From NCBI GenBank assembly GCA_964482515.1, contig CAYZXT010000012.1, forward strand, positions 1 through 64,000: a DNA stretch of 64,000 nucleotides, read 5' to 3'. Within the stretch, counting starts at the first letter, position 1. Every line of letters starts with the position of its first letter. Source of the stretch: CAYZXT01 sp964482515. Lineage in GTDB: Bacteria > Elusimicrobiota > Elusimicrobia > FEN-1173. This document shows positions 56,983 to 64,000 of the stretch, piece after piece. The translations under genes and the position numbers were made by a program. The notes beneath the pieces were generated by a model that saw only the letters and a program-made list of their open reading frames with translations, was not told the DNA's origin and did not search any database.

Positions 56983-57906
56983 ATGAAGAGACACGGGAGA
57001 TCCACTTTGGCGACGATCAAACCGCTCTCCGTTTTGCTGGCCGCGGCGATGTTGGCGACCGGCTGCAGCCGGAAGAACAATCCACTCCTCAGCACTCCGC
57101 CCTCGGGCGTGAGCGGTTTGTCCATATCGATCCCGCAGATCGACGGATCGGGCGCGCCGGACGACCGCATTTTCCTTTCGGTGCGGGACAATTCCAACAG
57201 CCCCCTGACGGATTTCCAGCTCGGGAACTTCAGCATCCTGGAGGGCGGCGCCCCTGGCGTTCCCTATGAGGTCGGCAAAGTCAACGACCCGCTGTATTTG
57301 GCGCTGGTCATAGACCGCAGCGGCAGCATGGGCGGGCCGACCGGGTCGCGCACTTTGGCGGCCAACGCGGCGGCCACGGCTTTGATCAACGCCTTGGGCG
57401 CTACGGATTCCGCGGCGTTGGTGGAGTTCGACCACACCGTGAATTTGACGGTCAATTTTACGACCAACAAAAGCGCCCTTATCAGCGCCGTCAACGGGTA
57501 CGCGGGACAGTTGGACGGCGCCACGGCGGCCTATGACGGGGCCGTGACCGGCGGTCAATTGTTGACAGGACAGCCGGGACGGCGGTTGCTGCTGGTCTTG
57601 ACCGACGGAGAGGACAACTCAAGCTCAAGCACTCTGGAGCAATGCATCCAAAAAGTCAACAACGGCGGTTTGAGCGCCTACACCGTGGGACTGGGTCTGG
57701 ATCCCGCGACGAACGCCGTGGGCGTCGATGCCCTGCAGAGGATCGCTTCCGCCACGGGCGGGATCTATTACAGTTCCAGCGACGGGTCGGATTTGACCAG
57801 CGTGTTCCTGAACATCCTGGACCGGATGAACAGCCTGGTCTACGTGAAATACCGCCGCCGAGGGCGAGATCACGGTCTATGTGAATTACGGTCCCTACAC
57901 AGCTAG
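56983..57906 (+). CDS. VWA-domain lipoprotein, 3' end frameshifted
   Basis: The ATG at 56983 (a TTG at 56971 overlaps the previous stop) opens a lipoprotein signal with lipobox LATGC. The VWA domain begins LYLALVIDRSGSMGGPTGS, the complete DxSxS MIDAS, with TDGEDNSS further on. It is likely displayed on the periplasmic or outer face and binds a protein through Mg2+. After VYVKY (57852) the reading frame ends in an Arg-rich tail and TAG at 57906. One base fewer near 57853 would instead give AAEGEITVYVNYGPYTASAK and a stop at 57925, a much more natural beta-strand ending. So either an insertion mutation, an assembly error, or a frameshift is present. Confidence 0.8.
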   Translation: MKRHGRSTLATIKPLSVLLAAAMLATGCSRKNNPLLSTPPSGVSGLSISIPQIDGSGAPDDRIFLSVRDNSNSPLTDFQLGNFSILEGGAPGVPYEVGKVNDPLYLALVIDRSGSMGGPTGSRTLAANAAATALINALGATDSAALVEFDHTVNLTVNFTTNKSALISAVNGYAGQLDGATAAYDGAVTGGQLLTGQPGRRLLLVLTDGEDNSSSSTLEQCIQKVNNGGLSAYTVGLGLDPATNAVGVDALQRIASATGGIYYSSSDGSDLTSVFLNILDRMNSLVYVKYRRRGRDHGLCELRSLHS

Positions 57907-57971
57907 CGCCAAAAAAAGCTTCTGATTTTCCCGCCGCTTTTTCGTTCCCCCTCCCTCTAATTTATCTGATT

Positions 57972-57980
57972 TGCTAAACT
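57972..57980 (+). promoter_or_regulatory. Extended -10 box upstream of ubiA
   Basis: TGCTAAACT with 11 bases to the ATG at 57992 and no Shine-Dalgarno sequence. It probably drives the whole menaquinone gene run. Confidence 0.4.
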
Positions 57981-57991
57981 AATCCTCCGAT

Positions 57992-58879
57992 ATGGAAAAC
58001 GTCATGGCGCCACCTTTGGAACGCATTCCCCGCCGGGAAAAGCTTGCGGCTTACGCCCGCTTCATCAAGATTGAGCACACGCTTTTTTCCCTTCCGCTTT
58101 TGTTCGCCGGGGCTGTTCTGGCGGGCGGCCAATGGCCGTCCTGGCGCACCACAGGATTGATCCTGCTCGCTGGCGCCGGCGCGCGCACCCTGGCCATGAC
58201 CCTGAACCGCATCATGGATTGGCGCATCGACGCCCGGAACCCCCGCACGGCCGGGCGCGAACTTCCCAGCGGCCGCTTGAGCCTGATGGACGCGATCCTG
58301 GTCGGATTGGCCAGTCTGCTCGCGTATCTTTGGGCCGCCATGTCCCTGTCCGATTTTTGTTTCATCTGGAGCTGGGTTCCGGTCCTATTGTTCTTCCTTT
58401 ATCCGACTTTGAAGCGGTTCACCTGGCTTTGCCATTTCGGTTTGGGCATCACCTGGGCCATGGCGCCGCTGGGCGGATGGTTCGCGGTGAAGCCCGGGTT
58501 TGAGGGCGCCTGGCCGGCTTTCCTGCTCGGGATCTTCAGCTTCTTCTGGCTCTCCGGTTTCGACGTCATCTACGCGACCATGGACGAAGAGTTCGATCGC
58601 CTGGAGGGATTGTATTCCCTCCCCGCGCGCGTCGGGACGGTCTGGGCCCTGCGGATTTCCGCCGCGCTCCATTGGTGCGCGTTCCTCGGCCTGGCCGTCC
58701 TCTACGCGACCTGCCTCTCGGGTGTGAGCGCCGCGTTCCTGATGATCATGGCCGGGTTCCTGCTTTTGCTGGAGCATCTGTTGGTGGACCACATGGATTT
58801 GGCTTTCTTCAAATTGAACGTGGCCACGGGTTTCATGGTGCTGTTCATGATTGTCATCGGCATCCAGGCGGAGTTTTAG
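57992..58879 (+). CDS. ubiA: UbiA-family prenyltransferase (menaquinone pathway)
   Basis: A 295-residue membrane protein with about eight helices and both Asp-rich motifs of the family: NRIMDWRIDARNPRTAGREL (NxxxD) and DVIYATMDEEFDR (DxxxD). It attaches a polyprenyl chain to an aromatic acid. Being encoded directly before ubiX, ubiD, mqnE, mqnA and mqnC, it is most likely the prenyltransferase of the futalosine route (MqnP type) rather than of ubiquinone synthesis. ubiX starts nine bases after its stop. Confidence 0.93.
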   Translation: MENVMAPPLERIPRREKLAAYARFIKIEHTLFSLPLLFAGAVLAGGQWPSWRTTGLILLAGAGARTLAMTLNRIMDWRIDARNPRTAGRELPSGRLSLMDAILVGLASLLAYLWAAMSLSDFCFIWSWVPVLLFFLYPTLKRFTWLCHFGLGITWAMAPLGGWFAVKPGFEGAWPAFLLGIFSFFWLSGFDVIYATMDEEFDRLEGLYSLPARVGTVWALRISAALHWCAFLGLAVLYATCLSGVSAAFLMIMAGFLLLLEHLLVDHMDLAFFKLNVATGFMVLFMIVIGIQAEF

Positions 58880-58887
58880 GAGGAACT

Positions 58888-59442
58888 ATGCGATTGATCA
58901 TCGGCATCACCGGCGCGTCCGGAGCGATTTTCGGGGTTGAGTTTCTGCGCAAGTGCGCGGAGGAAGAAAGTTATTTGGTCGTTTCGCGCTGGGGCAAATC
59001 GGTCCTGCACCAGGAGACCGGCTTGACCGTGGAATCCCTCTCCACCTTCGTCAAGAAGATCTACGCCAACGACGACTTGAACGCGCCTTTCGCTTCCGGT
59101 TCCAACCCCTTCGACGCGCTGGTGATCCTTCCCTGTACCGTTACAACCATGGGCAAGATCGCCCACGGCATCGGAGACAACCTGATCACGCGCTGCGCCG
59201 AAGTGGCGTTGAAAGAGCGCCGCCGGTTGGTCCTGTGCGTGCGCGAAACGCCCTGGTCGACGATCGATCTCGAAAACGCCCACAAGCTTTCGCAGCTCGG
59301 CGCGGTGATCATGCCCGTGTCGCCTCCGCTGTACCAAAAGCCTTCCACGATCCCCGAGATGGTGGGCGGCTTCGTCGATAAAGTGCGGGGCGTCCTTGGA
59401 ATGCCGGTGGAAAGCGGCTGGCGTTCCACCGAGTTGGTTTAG
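58888..59442 (+). CDS. ubiX: Flavin prenyltransferase UbiX
   Basis: The start at 58888 follows a perfect AGGAGG and opens the flavoprotein fold MRLIIGITGASGAIFGVEFL; the frame extends further upstream only as a shadow of ubiA. The 184-residue enzyme makes prenylated FMN, the cofactor of UbiD. CTVTTMGKIAHGIGDNLITR is the family's active-site block. The neighbouring ubiD needs its product. Confidence 0.95.
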   Translation: MRLIIGITGASGAIFGVEFLRKCAEEESYLVVSRWGKSVLHQETGLTVESLSTFVKKIYANDDLNAPFASGSNPFDALVILPCTVTTMGKIAHGIGDNLITRCAEVALKERRRLVLCVRETPWSTIDLENAHKLSQLGAVIMPVSPPLYQKPSTIPEMVGGFVDKVRGVLGMPVESGWRSTELV

Positions 59443-59463
59443 CCCGCTCCTTTTTTCCTTCGC

Positions 59464-61218
59464 GTGACATTCCCTTTTCCCGATCAGTCGTCCTTCATCC
59501 GTTTCCTGGAAGCGCAGGGCGAGCTGCGGCGCGTCAAAGTGGAAGTGGACCCGGAGCTGGAGATCACGGAGATCGCCTGCCGCCTGGTGAAGCAACAGGG
59601 CCCGGCCCTGCTCTTTGAAAACGTCAAAGGATCGAAATTCCCCCTTCTCCTCAATCCGTTCGGCAGCGAGAGCCGCATCGAGCACGCCCTGGGCCGGACG
59701 CCCGCCGCCGTCGGCGAGGAGCTGAAGTCGCTGGCGGACGACTTCAAGCCGCCGAAGTTCTCCGCGCTCTGGAAGCACCGCGGCGTCTTCCGCCGTGCGC
59801 TGGCCATGAAGCCGAAGATGGTGGCCAGCGCCGCGGTCCGCGAAGTCGTCACGGCGCCGGACTTGGACGCGCTCCCGATCCTGAAGTGCTGGCCGGAAGA
59901 CGGCGGAAAGTTTCTCACCTACCCTTTGATCCTGACGAAGAACCCCCTGAGCGGCGAGCGGAACCTCGGCATCTACCGCATGCATGTCTACGACAAGAGC
60001 CACACGGGCATGCATTGGCAAATCGAGCGCGGCGGAGGTTTTCATTACGATTCCGCGGAAAAGATGAACCGCGCGCTGCCCTTGGCCGTGGTCCTCGGCG
60101 CGGACCCGGTCACGATGCTGGCGGGCGTCCTTCCGCTTCCCGAAGACATGGACGAGCTCGCCTTCGCGGGGTTCCTGCGCGGCAAGCCGGTGCCTTTGAT
60201 GAAAGTGGGCGGCCTCGAAGTGCCGGCGGACGCGGACATCATCTTGCAGGGTTTCGTGAAACCGCAGGAGCGGCGCATGGAAGGCCCTTTCGGCGATCAC
60301 TTCGGCCATTATTCCCACGCGGCGATGTTCCCCGTCTTTGAAATCGAGTCCATGTACCACCGCCGCGGCGCGATCTATCCCGCGGCCGTCGTGGGCAAGC
60401 CCCCGCAGGAAGACAAATACATGGGCAACGCGGTGCAAGAGATGTTCCTTCCCATTCTGAAGGTGATGCACCCGGAGTTGACGGACCTTTGGACCTATTT
60501 CGAAGCGGGCTTCCACAACCTGGCCGTGGCGTCGGCCAAGCAACGGTACCAAAAGGAAGCGATCAAGACGGCCCTCGGGCTGATGGGACTGGGGCAAATG
60601 TCCCTTTCGAAGTGCGTCATCCTGGTGGACCCGGGCGTCAACGTGAGAAACTTTGCCGAGGTTTTGGACGCAATCCGGAAGAATTTCGACCCCAAGGACG
60701 ATTTCATCCTCCTGCCCGGCACGTCGCAGGACACTCTGGATTTCACGAGCTTCAAGATGAACCTGGGCAGCAAGATGATTTTGGACGCGACGTCCCAGGG
60801 CCAGTCGCCGCAACGTCCGGCGCCGCCGCGTGGTTTGCCGAATTTAGGTCCCGAGGTTCTGTCGCAGCGGAATTGGCGCGATTCGATGTTGATCGTCCGC
60901 GTGAAAGGCGAAGGAAGGCCCGTCGTCGAACGTTTGGTGAAGGACCCGGACCTTCAGGGTTTCGCTCTCATCGCGGCGGTGAGCGAAGACGTGCCGTTGG
61001 AAGACGAGGAGCTTTTGATCTGGGGGATTTTCACGCGCTTCGATTGCGCGCGGGACCTGGTCCCGGCAAAATCGTCACTGCGCGGCGCCTGGCCGGTTTA
61101 CGAAGGTCCGCTCGGGATCGACGCTTCCTGGAAGAAGGGCTACCCGACGCCGCTGACCATGCCGCCGGAGATCGTCAAAATAGTCGATGGACGTTGGAAG
61201 GACTATGGAATCAATTAA
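59464..61218 (+). CDS. ubiD: UbiD-family decarboxylase
   Basis: A 584-residue prenyl-FMN-dependent decarboxylase that starts with GTG at 59464. The family blocks YRMHVYDKSHTGMHWQIERG, EGPFGDHFGHYS and the C-terminal ILVDPGVNVRNFAEVLDAI are present; E, R and E of the active site fall within the expected regions. In the futalosine pathway a UbiD homologue removes the carboxyl group of the prenylated dihydroxynaphthoate. It overlaps the next gene (mqnE) by 14 bases. Confidence 0.94.
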   Translation: MTFPFPDQSSFIRFLEAQGELRRVKVEVDPELEITEIACRLVKQQGPALLFENVKGSKFPLLLNPFGSESRIEHALGRTPAAVGEELKSLADDFKPPKFSALWKHRGVFRRALAMKPKMVASAAVREVVTAPDLDALPILKCWPEDGGKFLTYPLILTKNPLSGERNLGIYRMHVYDKSHTGMHWQIERGGGFHYDSAEKMNRALPLAVVLGADPVTMLAGVLPLPEDMDELAFAGFLRGKPVPLMKVGGLEVPADADIILQGFVKPQERRMEGPFGDHFGHYSHAAMFPVFEIESMYHRRGAIYPAAVVGKPPQEDKYMGNAVQEMFLPILKVMHPELTDLWTYFEAGFHNLAVASAKQRYQKEAIKTALGLMGLGQMSLSKCVILVDPGVNVRNFAEVLDAIRKNFDPKDDFILLPGTSQDTLDFTSFKMNLGSKMILDATSQGQSPQRPAPPRGLPNLGPEVLSQRNWRDSMLIVRVKGEGRPVVERLVKDPDLQGFALIAAVSEDVPLEDEELLIWGIFTRFDCARDLVPAKSSLRGAWPVYEGPLGIDASWKKGYPTPLTMPPEIVKIVDGRWKDYGIN

Positions 61219-62329
61219 CATTTATTTCGCGGATAAAAACCTGGAGCCGGTTTGGAAGAGAGTCCAAGCCGGCGAACGCCTGACATTGGAAGACGGGCTG
61301 ACGATGTACCGCAGCCCGGACCTCATGGGCCTGGGCCGCATGGCCGACACGATCCGCGTTCAACGCCACGGCCGCCGCGCGACCTTCGTCCTGAACCGCC
61401 AGATCAACCCCACCAACATCTGCATCCTTTCCTGCAAGTTCTGCGATTACGCGTCCAAGGAAGGCTGGGAGAACGCCTACGTCCTGAGCGAGCAGGATAT
61501 CCTTTCGCGGCTTTCTTCCGAGTTAAGGGAAGTCCACATCGTGGGCGGGCTCTACCGCAAATGGAGCTTTGACGATTACTTGAAACCGCTCCGCATCGTC
61601 CGGAAACATTTCCCTGAGATCCAGATCAAAGCCTACACCGCCGTGGAGGTGGATTTCTTCGCGCGCAAAGAAGGCATCACGATCAAGCAAGTGCTGGAAA
61701 AACTAAAAGATGAAGGCCTCGTTTGTCTGCCCGGCGGCGGCGCGGAGGTTTTCAGCGAGCGCGTGCGCAAGGCGCTTTTCCCCTTCAAGATCGGCTGGTC
61801 CAAGTGGGGCGAAGTCCATCGCACGGCCCATGAAATGGGACTCCGGTCCAACGCCACCATGCTCTACGGCCACATAGAAACCGTCGCGGAACGGCTGGAC
61901 CATATGCTGAAGCTTCGCGCGCTCCAGGACGACACGGGCGGTTTTCTGTCCTTCATTCCCCTCGCGTTTCAGCCGGGAAACACCGGCATCGTGGAACGGC
62001 AAGCGTCGGCGGTGGACGACCTGAAGACCATCGCCATCTCCCGTTTGATGCTCGACAACTTCGACCACATCAAGTCCTACTGGGTGACCGTGGGCGAAGC
62101 CACATGCTCCATGGCGCTGCGCTTCGGCGCGGACGACGTGGACGGCACGATTTTGGAGGAGCGAATCATGCACGCGGCCAAGGCCGGAACGCCCGTGGGC
62201 ATGGCACGGGAGCGGCTGATCAACCTGATCCGCGAAGCCGGCTGTGTTCCCGTGGAACGGGACGCCCTCTACAACCAAGTGAAAATCCACGAAACAAAGG
62301 TCGAAACGACGGAACCGGTGGCGGTATGA
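61205..62329 (+). CDS. mqnE: Aminofutalosine synthase MqnE
   Basis: The ATG at 61205 has GGAAGGA five bases upstream. The 374-residue radical SAM enzyme has the CxxxCxxC in NPTNICILSCKFCDYAS, HIVGGLYRKWSFDDY, AYTAVEVDFFARKEGIT and LPGGGAEVFSERVRK. It joins the MqnA product to SAM to make aminofutalosine. It is distinguished from MqnC, encoded 3' of it, by HIVGGL instead of LLQGGH. Confidence 0.93.
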   Translation: MESINIYFADKNLEPVWKRVQAGERLTLEDGLTMYRSPDLMGLGRMADTIRVQRHGRRATFVLNRQINPTNICILSCKFCDYASKEGWENAYVLSEQDILSRLSSELREVHIVGGLYRKWSFDDYLKPLRIVRKHFPEIQIKAYTAVEVDFFARKEGITIKQVLEKLKDEGLVCLPGGGAEVFSERVRKALFPFKIGWSKWGEVHRTAHEMGLRSNATMLYGHIETVAERLDHMLKLRALQDDTGGFLSFIPLAFQPGNTGIVERQASAVDDLKTIAISRLMLDNFDHIKSYWVTVGEATCSMALRFGADDVDGTILEERIMHAAKAGTPVGMARERLINLIREAGCVPVERDALYNQVKIHETKVETTEPVAV

Positions 62330-62338
62330 TTAAAGGTA

Positions 62339-62402
62339 CATGTCATTCCGGCGAAAGCCGGAATCCAGATCGGCTGGACCCCTGCTTCCGCCGGGGTGAC
62401 GA
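62339..62402. repeat. Palindromic intergenic repeat (SFRRKPESR type)
   Basis: Between mqnE and mqnA: TGTCATTCCGGCGAAAGCCG, then a short spacer and CCCCTGCTTCCGCCGGGGTG. The ends match those of the element inside giant gene 1 (22803-22872). Confidence 0.75.
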
Positions 62403-62411
62403 CGCGAGCAA

Positions 62412-63197
62412 ATGAAATATTCTTCTTCCGTCCAAACCCTCCGGGTCTGCCGCATCCCCTATCTGAACACCGATCCGTTCTTCGCGGACTGGGACGATGA
62501 AAAACTTCCGTGGACGTCGGCCACGCCGCGCCAACTCGGAGAGTGGGCCCGCGCAGGGCGCCTCGACGCGGGATTGCTTTCGCGCGTGGACGGATGGGAG
62601 TTGGAGGCGGAGTTCGAGCCGGTCGGCCCCTACGGCATCGCGACCGAAGGCCAAGTGAAGAGCGTGCTGCTGTTCTCGAAAAAGCCACTGGAGGAACTGG
62701 ACGGCGCCACGATCGGGGTCACGGAGCAGACCGCCACTTCGGTGAGGCTGTTGAAGCTTTTATTGACGGCCCGATACGGATTGAAGGCGCAGTATCGTTC
62801 GCTGTCCGATTCCAACGATGCCCAGCTCTTAATCGGGGACGATGCCCTGGTGGCCTGTTTGCGCGGCCGGAGGGGTTTCCCCGTCGTGGTCGATCTGGCG
62901 TTGGAATGGCAGAACTGGCAGAACCGCCCATTCGTCTTCGCCCGCTGGATGGTCCGCCGCAGCGCGCCGACCTACTTAAAGCTGGAGTTGGCGGAGCAGT
63001 TGCAGAAATCTCTCGATGCTTTCGCGTCCCGCCCTCAAGGCACGGCAAACGAGGCGGCGAAACGTTGGAAGTTGAAGACCGTCGAGGTTTTGGATTATCT
63101 TTCCAATTTTAATTTCACCCTCGGTCCGCGGGAAGCGGAGGCCGAGGAACGCTTCCGGGAGTACCTCACGGGAAAGGCCACGAAATGCCTCTGCTGA
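62412..63197 (+). CDS. mqnA: Chorismate dehydratase MqnA
   Basis: A 261-residue periplasmic-binding-protein-like enzyme: LRVCRIPYLNTDPFFADW, ARAGRLDAGLLSRVDGWE, GPYGIATEGQVKSVLLFSKK, and IGDDALVACLRGRRGFPVVV with the GDxAL motif. It converts chorismate to 3-enolpyruvyl benzoate, the first step of the futalosine pathway. There is no obvious ribosome site; mqnC starts 13 bases before its stop. Confidence 0.92.
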   Translation: MKYSSSVQTLRVCRIPYLNTDPFFADWDDEKLPWTSATPRQLGEWARAGRLDAGLLSRVDGWELEAEFEPVGPYGIATEGQVKSVLLFSKKPLEELDGATIGVTEQTATSVRLLKLLLTARYGLKAQYRSLSDSNDAQLLIGDDALVACLRGRRGFPVVVDLALEWQNWQNRPFVFARWMVRRSAPTYLKLELAEQLQKSLDAFASRPQGTANEAAKRWKLKTVEVLDYLSNFNFTLGPREAEAEERFREYLTGKATKCLC

Positions 63198-64000
63198 ATT
63201 TCCAACGGATCGAACAGAAAGTCATGGGCGGCGAGCGGCTTTCACCGGAGGATGGGTTGTTCCTCCTTTCCGACGCTTGCGACTTGGTTTCCCTGGGGCA
63301 GCTCGCCCAATGGCAACGGTCCCGGATAGTCCCGGGGAATGAAGTGTCTTTCGTCGTCGATTCCAATCCCAACTATACGAACATCTGCGACACCGACTGC
63401 CTCTTCTGCGCCTTTTACCGGCGGCCCGGCGACAAGGACTCCTACACGCTGACCGTCGACCAGGTCATGGGAAAGGTCCGGAACGCCGTGGACCAGGGCG
63501 CCACCACGATCCTTCTGCAGGGCGGCCACAACCGCGCCATTCCCTTCGAGTATTATCTGGATATGATCCGCACTCTGAAACAGCGTTTCCCCGGCGTCAC
63601 GCCCCACTTCTTCACGGCGTCGGAAGTCCAGACCATGGCCCAGGTGGCGGGGCAATCCATTGAGTGGGTCCTCAAACAGTTGTGGGACGCGGGCCAACGT
63701 ACGTTGCCCGGCGGCGGCGCGGAGATTCTGTCGGAGCGCGTGCGCAAGATACTCGCGCACAAAAAGGGCGGGCCGGAGAAGTGGCTGGAAGTCCATCGCG
63801 CGGCCCACAAGCTTGGGTATAAAAGTACCGCCACCATGATGTACGGACACGTGGAGACGCCGGAAGACGTCGTCGAACATTGGGACCACATCCGCGCGCT
63901 GCAGGACGAAACCGGCGGGTTCACCGCATTCATCCCGTGGAGCTATAAGCCGGAAAATACTGTTTTGGAACGAAAACATCCGGAGCGGACCGGGCCGGTG
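63185..64000 (+). CDS. mqnC: Cyclic dehypoxanthinyl futalosine synthase MqnC, 3' truncated by the window
   Basis: The frame opens at ATG 63185 and stays open to the last base (272 codons visible of about 350-370). It has the radical SAM Cys cluster NYTNICDTDCLFCAFYRRPG, then ATTILLQGGHNRAIPFEYY, PHFFTASEVQTMAQVAG, TLPGGGAEILSERVRK and FIPWSYKPENTVLE. It cyclises dehypoxanthine futalosine. mqnB and mqnD are not in the window and may follow. Confidence 0.93.
   Translation, partial: MPLLNFQRIEQKVMGGERLSPEDGLFLLSDACDLVSLGQLAQWQRSRIVPGNEVSFVVDSNPNYTNICDTDCLFCAFYRRPGDKDSYTLTVDQVMGKVRNAVDQGATTILLQGGHNRAIPFEYYLDMIRTLKQRFPGVTPHFFTASEVQTMAQVAGQSIEWVLKQLWDAGQRTLPGGGAEILSERVRKILAHKKGGPEKWLEVHRAAHKLGYKSTATMMYGHVETPEDVVEHWDHIRALQDETGGFTAFIPWSYKPENTVLERKHPERTGPV

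Noticed and set aside
58876..60813. 645-codon open frame antisense to ubiD
   Set aside because: It is the complement of a highly conserved gene in GC-rich DNA where antisense frames stay open by codon bias; the translation is rich in Arg, His, Gly and Gln with no domain.
1..64000. tRNA or rRNA genes
   Set aside because: The intergenic gaps are mostly under 150 bases and none shows a cloverleaf with GTTCRANYC-type T-loop or rRNA sequence on inspection by eye.

Overview
The window looks like a chromosomal segment of an uncultured, diderm, GC-rich bacterium. The best guess is the Omnitrophota/Elusimicrobiota neighbourhood. The reasons are two giant modular membrane proteins of about 3,000 and 4,700 residues, an archaeal-type PEP carboxylase, the futalosine menaquinone pathway, outer-membrane-type proteins and many GT-C glycosyltransferase-like proteins. 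This assignment is inference; no rRNA gene is present to test it.

Layout. 1-9.8 kb is a cell-surface region: three GT-C-like membrane proteins, a secreted Cys-rich repeat protein, two paralogous secreted thioredoxin-fold proteins that flank one GT-C gene, and a fibre-like surface protein. 9.9-15.4 kb (minus strand) is a housekeeping run with several 4-base ATGA overlaps: hflX, pgsA, der, plsY, gpsA, hup and a MerR regulator. 15.6-24.6 kb is giant gene 1. Its leader (24.6-25.1 kb) holds a strong promoter, three terminator-like hairpins with conserved shoulders and a small upstream ORF. 25.3-33.2 kb (minus) is miaB, slt, mutS, a PilZ gene, mutL and miaA. 33.2-38.7 kb carries archaeal-type ppcA, a VOC protein (plus strand), ackA and a class A penicillin-binding protein. 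A lone ORF6N gene precedes giant gene 2 (39.5-53.7 kb). 53.9-57.9 kb holds an MBL hydrolase, a HAD hydrolase, a nitrilase-family amidase, an outer-membrane protein and a VWA lipoprotein with a frameshifted end. 58.0-64.0 kb (plus) is a menaquinone operon: ubiA, ubiX, ubiD, mqnE, mqnA and mqnC, the last running off the window.

The most interesting part is the pair of giant proteins. Both start with one membrane segment followed by an aromatic FW..R motif and a ~500-residue domain resembling the ChaN/TraB/EreA group. They then diverge into membrane modules that resemble inactive or remodelled intramembrane proteases (M50-like HGLGH in giant 1; CPBP-like FxxxH + HxxxN in giant 2), each followed by a soluble enzyme-like cargo. 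Giant 1 carries a GlmS-like glutamine amidotransferase (Cys1000 in place of the usual N-terminal Cys) and a SIS domain. Giant 2 carries three HExxH domains, a xylose-isomerase-like barrel, a cyclic-nucleotide-binding-like domain and at least one methyltransferase-like domain, and two of its membrane modules are duplicated almost base for base. Because an Ntn-type glutaminase needs a free N-terminal Cys, giant 1 is predicted to be a self-processed or protease-processed polyprotein.

Several operon-leading genes have a -10 box only 6-11 bases before the ATG and no Shine-Dalgarno sequence, which suggests leaderless mRNAs. Short palindromic repeats have inserted in frame in giant gene 1 and in the N-terminus of mutS.
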